64,000 bases of DNA, taken from NCBI RefSeq assembly GCF_013393905.1, contig NZ_CP040272.1, positions 1,116,001 through 1,180,000 on the forward strand. The letters are read 5' to 3'. Origin of the DNA: Nostoc sp. C052 (GTDB taxonomy: Bacteria > Cyanobacteriota > Cyanobacteriia > Cyanobacteriales > Nostocaceae). The stretch's first letter is position 1. Each line of letters opens with the position of its first letter. The position numbers were made by a program, and so were the translations under genes. Positions 24,459-34,278 of this stretch are shown piece by piece. The notes beneath the pieces were generated by a model that did no database searches, was not told the DNA's origin, and worked only from the letters and a program-made list of their open reading frames with translations.

Positions 24459-25976
24459 ATGTACTTTGAGGACGTGCGTGAGTGGGAGGGAACTGCGGAG
24501 GCGCTGACAAAGGAGCTAAAACGCCAGATTAAACACCTTGAACTGTCTATAGAATCACCTGCCCTCCGTACTGTTCGGTCGTGGAGAGCAAAACAACTTT
24601 TATCACAACCCAAAGGGCAAGAATTTGGATTTCGTCAGGTTTTGGAGGGTTTGGCAACTGCTCTCCTATTGAAGAAGGGTTGGACACTTGCGGCGATCGC
24701 TCAAGTTTTACCTTCCTTTGGTGAAGATGTTTTAGAGAGGCAAATTATCGCAGAGGCTCAAGGACACGATCCAACATGGCTACCTGCAATTTCAGCAACT
24801 TCTTTGCCTTTACCTACAGGACATCGCCCAGCGAGGGATCTGGCTGAAGATGCTGTGGTGTTACTTGCTCAGGGAATTCTTCGCCAATATGACCGGGTTC
24901 TCCCAGGTCGAGAAATTGTGCGCCAAGAGGATAGTATGCTGCCACCAGAACTCTATCAAGCAATGTGCAAATTGGGTCGTCTATATATTGAAGAAGGATT
25001 AAGCGATCGCGCTGCTTGTGTGCATACTGTTTTAGATAACGCTCGATACCCTCTTAGTGGCGATCGCTGGCAGTTAGGAGTTTTTAACCAATCAGACTTT
25101 CGCTTTTCTAGCGTCACCTTAATCGATCCAGATTTACGAGTACCTACCTCAGACTGTGCAGAGATTGCCAACCTGAGCGGGGCTTTTGGCGAAGACAATG
25201 TAATTGAGCATCACTTATATACTCAGTTATGCGAAGCAACTGAACGATTGGGCGGCCGTCGCCAACACAAAGCTTACACCGCGTTACGACAGTTATTTGG
25301 TAGGTACTCTCTGATAGGAGAACGGCAACTATTAGATTACTTGGTTGAAAATGACTTGACCCCTTTACAGCGAATGATCGTTGAAAATTTCTTCAACTTA
25401 GTGCCAGATATCTGGCTAGTTGATGGATTAGCACATCGCTGCGCCCACTGTGGCACACTGATGCGATCGCATCCCAACAAAAAACTTTTTTCACAAGGGC
25501 GTTGTCCAATTCGCCAGTGCATTGGCCACAACTCGCCAAAAGTATCTGAAAAACTAGATCCCAAAGACATTTTACGAATTGCCGAGCCACGAATTCTTAC
25601 CTACTGGACAGGCCCAGCAATTGACGAATTAGCTATTTTTGATACAGCCCGACAAAATAAGCTCAATGCTGAACTTTACCCAGAGTCGGATTTATGCGAT
25701 GTGGCAATTAACGAACGAGCAATTGGAATTGATGCCAAATCTTACACAAGTCCCGTGACTCTAGCTTTGCGTCTCAATCGCAGTATTGGTGGGCTGATTC
25801 ACTATCGCCGCCGCATTCTTGCTGTGAGCGATCGCTTAATCGAAGACAACCCAAGCTACATTTCTACCCTCATCTCAACACTAGATAAGAAGGGCGATCC
25901 CGCCAGTTTAGAAATTATGTCGGTTTCCTCTGTAATTGATTTTTTAAAGAAAATGCCTTATGCGAACCAAACCTGA
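24459..25976 (+). CDS. pPIWI_RE island protein with Zn ribbon and REase-like fold (predicted nuclease)
   Basis: The 505-residue protein is the first gene of a three-gene island. The helical N-terminal half (about 1-300) has no motif I can name. A Zn ribbon uses Cys328, Cys331, Cys349 and Cys354 (CAHC ... CPIRQC). The C-terminal ~150 residues fit a PD-(D/E)xK nuclease: an acidic stretch (PESDLCDVAI) followed by GIDAKSY with Asp425 and Lys427 as the D-x-K pair, then a SxxxxLRLNR helix. This matches the REase partner described with pPIWI_RE genes by Burroughs, Iyer and Aravind (2013). Its stop overlaps the next start by 17 bases. The catalytic assignment is inference from pattern. Confidence 0.8.
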   Translation: MYFEDVREWEGTAEALTKELKRQIKHLELSIESPALRTVRSWRAKQLLSQPKGQEFGFRQVLEGLATALLLKKGWTLAAIAQVLPSFGEDVLERQIIAEAQGHDPTWLPAISATSLPLPTGHRPARDLAEDAVVLLAQGILRQYDRVLPGREIVRQEDSMLPPELYQAMCKLGRLYIEEGLSDRAACVHTVLDNARYPLSGDRWQLGVFNQSDFRFSSVTLIDPDLRVPTSDCAEIANLSGAFGEDNVIEHHLYTQLCEATERLGGRRQHKAYTALRQLFGRYSLIGERQLLDYLVENDLTPLQRMIVENFFNLVPDIWLVDGLAHRCAHCGTLMRSHPNKKLFSQGRCPIRQCIGHNSPKVSEKLDPKDILRIAEPRILTYWTGPAIDELAIFDTARQNKLNAELYPESDLCDVAINERAIGIDAKSYTSPVTLALRLNRSIGGLIHYRRRILAVSDRLIEDNPSYISTLISTLDKKGDPASLEIMSVSSVIDFLKKMPYANQT

Positions 25977-28900
25977 TTTTTGGAAAGGTGTAGACCGAAT
26001 TTGCTGGCTTTGCGTCTTAATGGAGGAATTTATTGATACTAATTCACTGGAGTACGCGCCAGTAATTATGTCAGGCATGGCCAGCATTTTAAATGCAGCT
26101 GTATTAGAGAAAGCCCGTCAAGCTATTTTCAATATGCGGCAGATGTCCCTGACTTTTGTTACACGGCAGTCAGTTCAACACGCAATTGCTCTCTATAACA
26201 ATCATCATTACTGCAACCACACTAAAGGAGCGTATGAGATTGATACCGAAACACTGCACTTCAAAAGAACAGATCCTTTAGAAGATTCTCAAATTACACA
26301 AGCGCGTCAAATTTTAAGTGCCCCTTTGTCATACGATTCGTATGGTTTTACATTTGCCGATCCTCGTCAGCAGATGGCGGTTGCTTTAGGTGAAGAGTCA
26401 ACAGCAGCAAGGATGCCGATCGCTCCGATTACCGCCCCGATTGCTGCACGTCGTACACATTCTCTCAACCGCCAACCAAGAGGAAAAATTCGTATTCCCC
26501 TAAGTGAACTGCGCGATCTGGCTATTGAGATGGACGAGCGTGAAAAGCAAGATCCTGAGCGACGATCTGGTAGTTGGGCAGATCGTTTTGAACGCTTTGA
26601 CCTCATGGTATCGGAGGTTGGAAAAGGTCTGCGGAAAGAAGATGATGTGTTGGAATTAGAAGACATCAAGCACTTAATTGGTTTACCAGGGTCAGGTAAA
26701 ACAACCATTCTCGTATTGATAGCTATCTGGCTGGGACTAAATGACTATAAAGCTATGTTTGTCTTTCCCTCCATTGAAGTTGCTAGGCAGTACATGGCTG
26801 AACTGGCATTTCATCAAGTTAAGGTGGGAATGCTGGTAGGACAAAGTGATGAAACTCGCCGTCGCCATGCAGATAATATTGCTGAGGCTATAGCAACACG
26901 AGGTAATGGTGGCTTTGCTCATACCTTAGAACAGGCAGAAGTTTTTGGTATGAACTGCGTCCTACCAGCCTTTTCAACTGCCGATATGTCTATGTGGGGC
27001 TTTGGTTACGCACCTTGCAACGAGATATTGCAAGGCGGGGGGAAACAGGGAAAAATGAAGAAATGCCTGTGTCCCTTATGGACAATGTGCGGTCGAAACA
27101 AAGCACCGCGAGATTTGTTGGATGCTAATATTTGGGTTGGTCATGTGCGATCGCTCGATACTCAAATATCACCTCACGCGATTCAGGAACAAATACGATA
27201 TTTTGAATTAATTGCCCGTACCTTCGACGTAGTTGTTTTCGACGAAGGTGACATGGTACAGACAGTGTTAGATGGTTATGGGGCAGCAACCTTAAGTATT
27301 TCAGGCTCAGAGCGATCCATTCATCGGGTAATTCTAGAACAAATCCATAACCGCTTTGCTCGTGGCGAGAACTATCGATTATTCGATCGGGATGTAGAAC
27401 TTTACAGTCGTGACTTGTCAGAATTTGGCAACCATAATAATTCCTTAATTACCACCCTTCAGAATATGTCTAAGTCGCGGGTGGGAGAACGCTACGAAAA
27501 TCAATTGCTAACTGTATTACGGATTGTTAGCGAACTATTGAATACTTTAAAGAAATCCTCTCAGCAGAATGACCTTGATGAACAAGAAGCCAAACTAGGC
27601 TTTAGCAAAAGTCGGGCACTGACTGAATTTTGGGAAGCAGCAGCATATAACGCCTTTTACGATCGCACAGGTGTTGAGAACCCTCAAGACTTTAAAGCAG
27701 ATTTATGGCCTCGGATTTTAGGCTATAACCGTGAAACCCTTGAAAAGCAATGGAAAACTCTCATTAGTCATTTTCGCCGTTACTTGGCTGAAAATCTGAT
27801 TAAGCGACGTGATGCGATCGTTGAAGAAATTGCTGAATTATTTCTCAAGCTCTGTTTTCCAGATCATTTATCAACAATAGAAGCAGAAGATTTAGCTAAA
27901 TTACTTATAACTGTTACTTTCGTAATTGTGGGCTACCAGCGAATTGTACCAGGAACTAGAACGATGGTTGCAGAAGGTTTCATTCGTGAACCAATTGTGG
28001 AATCAACTGCATCACCAGAACTCCGAAAATTTATTCCAGAAAGCATTTTAGGTTCATTTTCTGGAGTGCGATACAGTTTTTCCAAAGCACAAACAACACG
28101 TACCGCCGCCAGAAATGTGCAATTGTCCTATATTACATTTGTTGGTGCGCCCCGAATGTTAATGCACCGTTTTCATCGATTGTTAGAGGCAGATGATGGA
28201 CATCCAAGCCCAGCCGTTTTAATTACCTCGGCAACTTCATTTTTAGAAGCTAGTCCCGCCTACCACATTAACGCTGGCCCGCATTATTTACTAAAACCGC
28301 GTCAGTCAGAAAATAAAGCAGAGCAGAGCGTTTATCGTTTCAAATGGTTTCCAGATAGTGAACGTGGTGATGAACCCCTCAAATATAGCGGTGCTGGCGA
28401 CCTTCAAAAGCGTAATCTTCTGCGAATGGTGAATGCTCTTGTAGGAGGAAGTAAACCTGAAATTTACAAGTCTATGGATAGATTTGATGTAAAGTCTGGT
28501 ATTCGTCGCAAAGCCGCTTTAGTTGTCAATAGTTATGAACAGGCTCGTTCTATTAAGAAATATATCAATGACTATCATCCTGAAGTTGGTAGACATACAA
28601 AAGCAATTGTTCAATCCCTCAGAGATGGAGAACAACCGGCAGATTTTATTACTTCTGCTCAGTGTGAAGCATTAGGAGACGATGAAAACTGTGATATTTT
28701 AATTTTTCCCATGTTGGCAATTGGTCGAGGTGTGAACATCGTTTTCACTAAAGGGGACAGGAAACTAGATGCGGCAATTGGCTCGATTTACTTCCTGACT
28801 CGTCCTCATCCTACCAAAGATGATATGCAGCTTTTGTACAGCTTGGCAGGACGGGCAACACAAGAATTTGATAGTCGAGTTTTTGGTGAAACGGAAGATT

Positions 28901-29367
28901 TAAATGCGATCGCAATTTCTTGGCAGCAATCAAGAAAAGACCTTTGGAGAACTGCCAATAGATTATTACGTGAACCCTTAATGGCTAGCCGTTTAGGCCC
29001 TGAACTATTCAAATCGTTTACAGCTAATCAAATGGTGGCGATTTTACAAACAATTGGGCGAGGAATGCGGAATGGATGCCCAGTATCAGTTTACTTTGTG
29101 GATGCGGCTTGGGCTAAAAATTCAGCAAAAGGAGAAAGCGATTCTGGGCGAGATAGTATGCTGGTTCAGATGCGAATCATTTTAGAAGAATGTGTCAACC
29201 ATCCCAATCCTGTAATTCGGGAAATTTATCAAGAACTTTACGGCGCATTTCTAACACCTTTGCAGCGAATTAAAGGAGTAAAATACCCTGATGAATTAGC
29301 TAATTCACAAGATATTATGGATGAAGAAGACGGTTTAAATGATTTTTCAACACTATTGGAGATGTAA
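25960..29367 (+). CDS. pPIWI_RE-associated DinG/XPD-like superfamily 2 helicase with Fe-S cluster
   Basis: The 1135-residue protein starts at the ATG at 25960, 17 bases inside the upstream gene. The N-terminal ~200 residues are an island-specific helical domain. The helicase core has Walker A GLPGSGKTT at 241-249, a four-Cys Fe-S site (Cys353, Cys369, Cys371, Cys377; C-x15-C-x-C-x5-C) as in XPD/DinG enzymes, Walker B VVFDEGD with DEGD at 428-431, and a C-terminal motif VI (QTIGRGMRNG, about 1030-1039). It would unwind DNA or an RNA:DNA hybrid for the pPIWI_RE and nuclease partners (inferred). The next gene starts 2 bases after its stop, so all three are surely cotranscribed. Confidence 0.87.
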   Translation: MRTKPDFWKGVDRICWLCVLMEEFIDTNSLEYAPVIMSGMASILNAAVLEKARQAIFNMRQMSLTFVTRQSVQHAIALYNNHHYCNHTKGAYEIDTETLHFKRTDPLEDSQITQARQILSAPLSYDSYGFTFADPRQQMAVALGEESTAARMPIAPITAPIAARRTHSLNRQPRGKIRIPLSELRDLAIEMDEREKQDPERRSGSWADRFERFDLMVSEVGKGLRKEDDVLELEDIKHLIGLPGSGKTTILVLIAIWLGLNDYKAMFVFPSIEVARQYMAELAFHQVKVGMLVGQSDETRRRHADNIAEAIATRGNGGFAHTLEQAEVFGMNCVLPAFSTADMSMWGFGYAPCNEILQGGGKQGKMKKCLCPLWTMCGRNKAPRDLLDANIWVGHVRSLDTQISPHAIQEQIRYFELIARTFDVVVFDEGDMVQTVLDGYGAATLSISGSERSIHRVILEQIHNRFARGENYRLFDRDVELYSRDLSEFGNHNNSLITTLQNMSKSRVGERYENQLLTVLRIVSELLNTLKKSSQQNDLDEQEAKLGFSKSRALTEFWEAAAYNAFYDRTGVENPQDFKADLWPRILGYNRETLEKQWKTLISHFRRYLAENLIKRRDAIVEEIAELFLKLCFPDHLSTIEAEDLAKLLITVTFVIVGYQRIVPGTRTMVAEGFIREPIVESTASPELRKFIPESILGSFSGVRYSFSKAQTTRTAARNVQLSYITFVGAPRMLMHRFHRLLEADDGHPSPAVLITSATSFLEASPAYHINAGPHYLLKPRQSENKAEQSVYRFKWFPDSERGDEPLKYSGAGDLQKRNLLRMVNALVGGSKPEIYKSMDRFDVKSGIRRKAALVVNSYEQARSIKKYINDYHPEVGRHTKAIVQSLRDGEQPADFITSAQCEALGDDENCDILIFPMLAIGRGVNIVFTKGDRKLDAAIGSIYFLTRPHPTKDDMQLLYSLAGRATQEFDSRVFGETEDLNAIAISWQQSRKDLWRTANRLLREPLMASRLGPELFKSFTANQMVAILQTIGRGMRNGCPVSVYFVDAAWAKNSAKGESDSGRDSMLVQMRIILEECVNHPNPVIREIYQELYGAFLTPLQRIKGVKYPDELANSQDIMDEEDGLNDFSTLLEM

Positions 29368-29369
29368 AA

Positions 29370-30377
29370 ATGAGCGACAATTTTTCTGATGAAATTGAAC
29401 TTGAAGAAGATTTATCTGAAGAAGATGAAGACGAAGAAACTGATGGTAATTTAGTTTCAGATACCTTTTATATTCAGCAAGGACAAATCAAACCTGTCAA
29501 GAGATTTACCCAAGCCTTCACTGTACTGGATAATCTGCCTCCAATCATAGTAGAGGGTTTTACTCTTGCTTGGACAAGGGCAGCTATGTTAGATTTTGCA
29601 GACATTCAAAAAGAAACTAATGTCAAAAATCTGCCCTATGCCTCATTTCGAGGATTTCTAGAAGTAGTACTAAAAAATGCAGCGCGAATTGAACCAGACG
29701 TAGGTCTTACGAAGTTTGCATTGAATAATGCTAAAAGGGGAAGCGATCCAGAACCTTTTGTTTACCTAAATAGTAGTAATGAAGAAGATATCAATCAAAT
29801 GCTTCGCCCAATTATTAACGACTGGTTCACAAATCATCTCAGACCTTTTGCAAAAAAAGAAGACATATCAACGAATATTATTGACCGCTTGCAAGATTTG
29901 CATGAAACAGGAGAACTTCTGAAAATTTCTCCATTTAAATCTCAAGTATTCCCTTGGAATTGGTCTAAACAGACAGGTACAACTCAGCCAAAAGATTTAA
30001 CAGATAAATATGCCTATCGTGCGATAGTAGATTACGTAGCTCGTCAAATTGCTGGACAAGAGATTTTTCCATATTTAGGGCCGATAAAACGTATTATTTC
30101 CAGCAATTCTGGAATTGTCGAATTGATCACCGATCCGATAACCTTACCTGACACAAAAGGTAAATTCAGTTTTGTGGTGAGCTTGGAAGTTGTGACTTAT
30201 CCATCTTTGCCTCAACCTTTGGTGAAAGTTGAGGTTTCCAAACGTCGTTGGTTCACTCAGTTAAAAGATCCTAAATACGATCGTAGGAATATTAGCGGTT
30301 TCATATTTTCTCAAGACTATCCCGATCGCGCCTTTAGCTATCGAGTAAAATGCGAACAAGATAAAAATAACAAGTAA
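29370..30377 (+). CDS. pPIWI_RE protein, N-terminal part, ended by an in-frame TAA
   Basis: The 335 codons begin with a very acidic tail (about residues 5-26, almost all Asp/Glu). The rest is the N-terminal region of pPIWI_RE proteins: PIIVEGFTLAWTR, LPYASFRGFLEVVLKNA, then a strand-rich part (FSFVVSLEVVTYPSLPQP, VKVEVSKRRWF) and YPDRAFSYRV. It ends at TAA 30375-30377, and the same frame continues after this single stop for another 2.1 kb. Intact pPIWI_RE proteins are single chains of about 1000 residues, so this is the front third of a split gene. It may be a pseudogene, a read-through product or a split protein. Confidence 0.82.
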   Translation: MSDNFSDEIELEEDLSEEDEDEETDGNLVSDTFYIQQGQIKPVKRFTQAFTVLDNLPPIIVEGFTLAWTRAAMLDFADIQKETNVKNLPYASFRGFLEVVLKNAARIEPDVGLTKFALNNAKRGSDPEPFVYLNSSNEEDINQMLRPIINDWFTNHLRPFAKKEDISTNIIDRLQDLHETGELLKISPFKSQVFPWNWSKQTGTTQPKDLTDKYAYRAIVDYVARQIAGQEIFPYLGPIKRIISSNSGIVELITDPITLPDTKGKFSFVVSLEVVTYPSLPQPLVKVEVSKRRWFTQLKDPKYDRRNISGFIFSQDYPDRAFSYRVKCEQDKNNK

Positions 30378-30398
30378 GAGAAGAAGAATTGGCGTTGG

Positions 30399-32549
30399 GT
30401 GACAGATACAGATTTTGAAATCCTGCGGAGAGAATTGAAACTGCCTCTGGAATCTTTTGATGGGCAACAAATCGCTTTGGGCAAAGCCTCTACTGATAAC
30501 TGTGAGGTAGTTCTGACTTACCGTAATGGACTTCAAGATAATTCAGAAGACGACGAAAATAGTTCAGAAGGATACGGTATTGAAACAGGTGTACCAGAGA
30601 TTGATAAATTAGATGCCTTGGAAGCGATCGCTAAAATTCTTAACCCATTAGGAATAGAAGTATTCGATAAATACTCTCTTGTAAAATCCAGCCATAATCT
30701 GGATGAGGCAAAGAAAGTATCACGCATGATTAATCTTCCTACACTGCTTGGTGGGGTTTTGGAAGCTCTTGAAACAAATTCTGACTTGGAGTTTACCGCG
30801 AAATACCTCGATAAACTCGACGAAAGTCAAATCGATAGCTTGCTATGTAAACACTTTGATATCCGTTTAGAAGAGATTGAGTGGGGAAGAAAAGCTCTTC
30901 AATTTAATAGATTTACGCCGAATCAAACGAATGATCTCCAAAATATCATTCAGGCAAACCAAGCAGCGATGCAGCGACTATATCCTAATGAGCAACCGAG
31001 ACTGTTGATATTTTATGAAGATGATTTGGAGATAGAAGCAAAGCTATTGCAGAAAATTACTAAAGTTTTGTGGGGAAACACACTCGAAATTTTTATTAAT
31101 CGCTTGCCAGCAAATACTCACGGGCCACGAGAGGTTTTACCTGGAAAAGACTTGAAAAATAAGGAGCGATCGCGCCAGCGAATTGAAGCATGGGAATCCA
31201 CTGCAAAACAAATTGAAGACCCCAATAAGCCAACTTTCTCCTTGATAATGGCACGGCAGTTTTACCCAGATCCTACTGGTCAAAAATCTCCTAAACATGA
31301 CGATAAAGTTAATAAACCTTCAACCCGCCAAGCTCTTGCAAAGGTTGGTAGTGGCGTGCAATTTCTTCTACCCATTGCAAAGACGCGTAAAACAAAGCAT
31401 CTCAAACTTGCAGACTTCTTCCATCGGATGCAGTCGGCTCTGAAAGATTTGTTCTCGGCTCATTCTGGTCGGATTGATGGTGTAAAAGAAAAGGTTGACA
31501 AGTACTTGCAAAATATCCCACCAGAAGCTAGACCAAAAGAAATTTTAGGGTTCACAATCGTCCGTAAACAAAGGGGTCGCCTTCGTGGTGTTATTGAGAA
31601 TACATTTTTAGCAGTGGTAATGCGCCTCAACGTAGATACAGGAAAATGTGAACTTTGCTGTGCTTACGAGAAAGGAAATTTAGTAATTAGCCCGTGGTTT
31701 AGCTTTTCTGATGCACTAGCTTTTATTGCCCAACTTACTCCCATCAAACTAGCTAATGAGAAAGCTGTACGCAAGACTCGATTCATGAAATTTGTGAAAC
31801 AGATTGTCTCTAACTCTGTGGAAGATGGGATGCAACCATTGGTTATGATTGATTCTTCCAACTGCGTCCAATTGTGGTCTTGGCTCAAAGATGAGGAAAT
31901 AAATACTAATCAAATTGACCTTGGTCAGCAGTCTGAGAATATGCAGGATGAATGGCAAGGCGCACGTATAATTCGCATTCGCCAAGAACTCGCCCCTGGA
32001 ATTATTGAGAAAAAAGCCAGACATTTAATAGAGACTTCTTTAGAAGATACCAGGACTAAAGAAGAACTCAAGAAACTGTCGCCTACACTTAAAATAGATT
32101 CAGCATCTAGTTCGACTGGGTTATTTCGACTCAGCGCTACTAACCACACTGGATGTGTGGCTTATCTATCTGTGGCACGTGAAGCACCACATCAATATTC
32201 ACGTGGTCAAAGTTGTTATCGCTCAACCCAGACCCTCGTTAAAAAAACTGATGTTTCTAAAGAGCCAATTTTTAACAAAGCTGGGTTAAACGTATATCAA
32301 CTCTCTAAAAAACCTGCATTTGTGGGTCGCTGGCCTACTCCCAATCCCCTTGAGATTGTTATTACCTTGAGACAACCAGAAGATAATCCTGATGATTTAG
32401 CTGCTCTTGTGGAGTCACTGCGCTATGGCTTTGGTCACTACAGCGATTGGACAGGTTTGCCTGCTCCCCTATTTTTTGAGCGTGTTGTACGGGACTATAT
32501 CAGTGATTTTGCGATCGCAGATGAGGAAACTGAAGCAGAGCTAGATTAA
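30399..32549 (+). CDS. pPIWI_RE protein, MID and PIWI (RNase H-like) part, downstream of an in-frame stop
   Basis: The frame reopens at 30378, directly after the TAA, with seven codons (EKKNWRW) before the GTG at 30399. From there 716 residues run to TAA at 32549. Sequence flows naturally across the stop (CEQDKNNK, stop, EKKNWRWVTDTDFEILRREL). The first ~270 residues fit the MID region. The rest fits the RNase H-like PIWI region: ILGFTIVRKQRGRLRGV, FLAVVMRLN, PLVMIDSSNCVQLW, FRLSATNHTGCVAYLSVAR, and a C-terminal LPAPLFFERVVRDYISDF that supplies a conserved Glu candidate. No good ribosome-binding site precedes the GTG. Total length with the upstream part is 1058 residues. Confidence 0.84.
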   Translation: MTDTDFEILRRELKLPLESFDGQQIALGKASTDNCEVVLTYRNGLQDNSEDDENSSEGYGIETGVPEIDKLDALEAIAKILNPLGIEVFDKYSLVKSSHNLDEAKKVSRMINLPTLLGGVLEALETNSDLEFTAKYLDKLDESQIDSLLCKHFDIRLEEIEWGRKALQFNRFTPNQTNDLQNIIQANQAAMQRLYPNEQPRLLIFYEDDLEIEAKLLQKITKVLWGNTLEIFINRLPANTHGPREVLPGKDLKNKERSRQRIEAWESTAKQIEDPNKPTFSLIMARQFYPDPTGQKSPKHDDKVNKPSTRQALAKVGSGVQFLLPIAKTRKTKHLKLADFFHRMQSALKDLFSAHSGRIDGVKEKVDKYLQNIPPEARPKEILGFTIVRKQRGRLRGVIENTFLAVVMRLNVDTGKCELCCAYEKGNLVISPWFSFSDALAFIAQLTPIKLANEKAVRKTRFMKFVKQIVSNSVEDGMQPLVMIDSSNCVQLWSWLKDEEINTNQIDLGQQSENMQDEWQGARIIRIRQELAPGIIEKKARHLIETSLEDTRTKEELKKLSPTLKIDSASSSTGLFRLSATNHTGCVAYLSVAREAPHQYSRGQSCYRSTQTLVKKTDVSKEPIFNKAGLNVYQLSKKPAFVGRWPTPNPLEIVITLRQPEDNPDDLAALVESLRYGFGHYSDWTGLPAPLFFERVVRDYISDFAIADEETEAELD

Positions 32550-32697
32550 TAATCTACCAAAATTGCAATGCCTACGTTTTTGACTAGCCGACGCCAAACC
32601 GGATAATTTGAGCAGAGGGCAGGCAACGTTATAAATTAATAGTGTATCTGCAATACCGGACTTGTTCTGGCTTAGTTTCAATAGCAAAGGTTTGGAG

Positions 32698-34179
32698 ATG
32701 TTTACTTTATCAGAAACTTCTATCCTGGCGGCAATCCTACTGGTAGCTTTAGGCATTTTGGGCTGGGGCTTTTATCGTGCTAGACCTTTTGGTAAGCTGG
32801 GAATCTTAGCCTGGTTACAGTCGGTGGTGTTGATGACTCCCTGGCTCCTGTTTTTTGGATTGTTTGCCGCAGGGATTTACATTAATATAGCGGGTATATT
32901 GTTCTTAGTGGTGACATCTGCCGGCTTGTACGTCTATTTGGGCAGACAGTTACGCGCAGCTGGGCAAGATGCCATCCTCAAGCAACGCGCAACCGAAAGA
33001 CTCGCTGCGGCTTCCTCACTTGAAGCAAATTCTCCACAGCTAGCAGTCGCACAACTGAAAGTGGAGATCCCGCCAATAGCTGAAGATGACTTGAATGCAA
33101 TTAAAGGCATTTTTGGTATCGATACATTTTTTGCCACAGAAACCATCGCTTACCAAGATGGAGCCATTTTTAAAGGCAATTTGCGGGGAGAACCAGAAGA
33201 GACTCACAACCGTCTAACTGCAAGTTTACGGCAACGCCTTGGCGATCAATATCGCCTGTTTTTAGTGGAAAATACAGATGGTAGACCAGTGGTGATTGTC
33301 CTACCCAGTCGCAATGATCCCCGTCCGCTTCAGTTATCACAAAAAGTCTTTGCGGGCGTTCTACTATTAGCAACTATTGCCACAAATTTAGAAGCAGCAG
33401 GCTTATTGCTGAATTTTGATTTCTTTGGCAATCCAGGGCGGTTTCAAGAAGCTTTACCCATAGGCGCTGGGATATTTGCGATTTTAGTAGCTCACGAAAT
33501 TGGTCATTGGTTACTTGCACAGCGTCACCAAATTCGCCTTAGCTGGCCATTCTTTCTACCCGCAGTGCAAATTGGCTCCTTTGGTGCAATTACCCGCTTT
33601 GAGTCTCTGTTGCCCAACCGCAAGGTATTATTTGATATTGCCTTGGCAGGGCCAGCCGCAGGTGGTATTGTCTCTTTGTTAATGCTGGTGACAGGCTTGC
33701 TGCTTTCCCACCCAGGTAGTTTATTTCAATTGCCCAATCAGTTTTTCCAAGGGTCGATTTTGGTGGGAAGCTTGGCGCGAGTTGTCCTTGGTTCGGCGTT
33801 GCAGTCACCCCTGGTAAGCGTTCATCCCCTAGTGGTGATTGGTTGGTTGGGGTTAGTCATTACCGCTTTGAACTTAATGCCCGCAGGACAACTAGATGGT
33901 GGCCGCATTATTCAGGCGATTTATGGGCGCAAAACCGCAGGAAGGGCAACGATCGCAACTTTAATTTTACTAGCACTAGTGTCTCTCGGTAATACTCTTG
34001 CCATGTACTGGGCAATCGTGATTTTCTTCTTGCAACGAGATCAAGAACGCCCTAGCTTGAATGAAGTCACTGAACCGGATGATGCTAGAGCCGCTTTGGG
34101 TCTTTTGGCTCTATTCTTGATGATTACCACGCTTCTACCCCTAACTCCGGGTTTGGCTGGGCGTTTGGGAATAGGATAG
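32698..34179 (+). CDS. Site-2 protease (M50) family membrane metalloprotease, EGY-like
   Basis: I choose the ATG at 32698 (MFTLSETS, 493 residues), with AAAGG 7 bases upstream, over an earlier TTG. Several transmembrane helices flank a soluble segment (about 110-215) typical of cyanobacterial and chloroplast EGY proteins. The Zn site is AHEIGHW (His266, Glu267, His270), and the third ligand lies in LMPAGQLDGGR. A conserved FGAITRFESLLPNRKVLFD segment follows the first site. It would cut transmembrane substrates such as anti-sigma factors by intramembrane proteolysis. It lies 148 bases downstream of the pPIWI_RE island and is probably unrelated to it. Confidence 0.9.
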   Translation: MFTLSETSILAAILLVALGILGWGFYRARPFGKLGILAWLQSVVLMTPWLLFFGLFAAGIYINIAGILFLVVTSAGLYVYLGRQLRAAGQDAILKQRATERLAAASSLEANSPQLAVAQLKVEIPPIAEDDLNAIKGIFGIDTFFATETIAYQDGAIFKGNLRGEPEETHNRLTASLRQRLGDQYRLFLVENTDGRPVVIVLPSRNDPRPLQLSQKVFAGVLLLATIATNLEAAGLLLNFDFFGNPGRFQEALPIGAGIFAILVAHEIGHWLLAQRHQIRLSWPFFLPAVQIGSFGAITRFESLLPNRKVLFDIALAGPAAGGIVSLLMLVTGLLLSHPGSLFQLPNQFFQGSILVGSLARVVLGSALQSPLVSVHPLVVIGWLGLVITALNLMPAGQLDGGRIIQAIYGRKTAGRATIATLILLALVSLGNTLAMYWAIVIFFLQRDQERPSLNEVTEPDDARAALGLLALFLMITTLLPLTPGLAGRLGIG

Positions 34180-34183
34180 TGCT

Positions 34184-34215
34184 GAGTTAGGAGTTAGGAG
34201 TTAGGAGTTAGGAGT
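34184..34215. repeat. GAGTTAGG tandem repeat
   Basis: Four units of GAGTTAGG lie directly behind the M50 gene stop. The same octamer family in opposite orientation (CCTAACTC) occurs near 55430-55462 and near 59500-59526. It is a typical short tandem repeat of heterocystous cyanobacteria. Confidence 0.8.
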
Positions 34216-34278
34216 TTGAAGAATTCTGCCCATTTTCCTCATCTCCCTCATCTCCCCCACTCCCCACTCCCCACCTTT

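Noticed and set aside
24459..32549. Island considered as type I restriction-modification, DISARM or a DNA-repair operon
   Set aside because: No methyltransferase or specificity subunit is present, and the third gene has pPIWI_RE rather than DISARM features.
32541..32756. 71-codon minus-strand frame across the pPIWI_RE/M50 junction
   Set aside because: It overlaps the start of the M50 gene in antisense and shows no family resemblance.
34184..34215. Tandem GAGTTAGG considered as a CRISPR-like array
   Set aside because: Units are 8 bases and contiguous without spacers. It is a common short tandem repeat, not a CRISPR.
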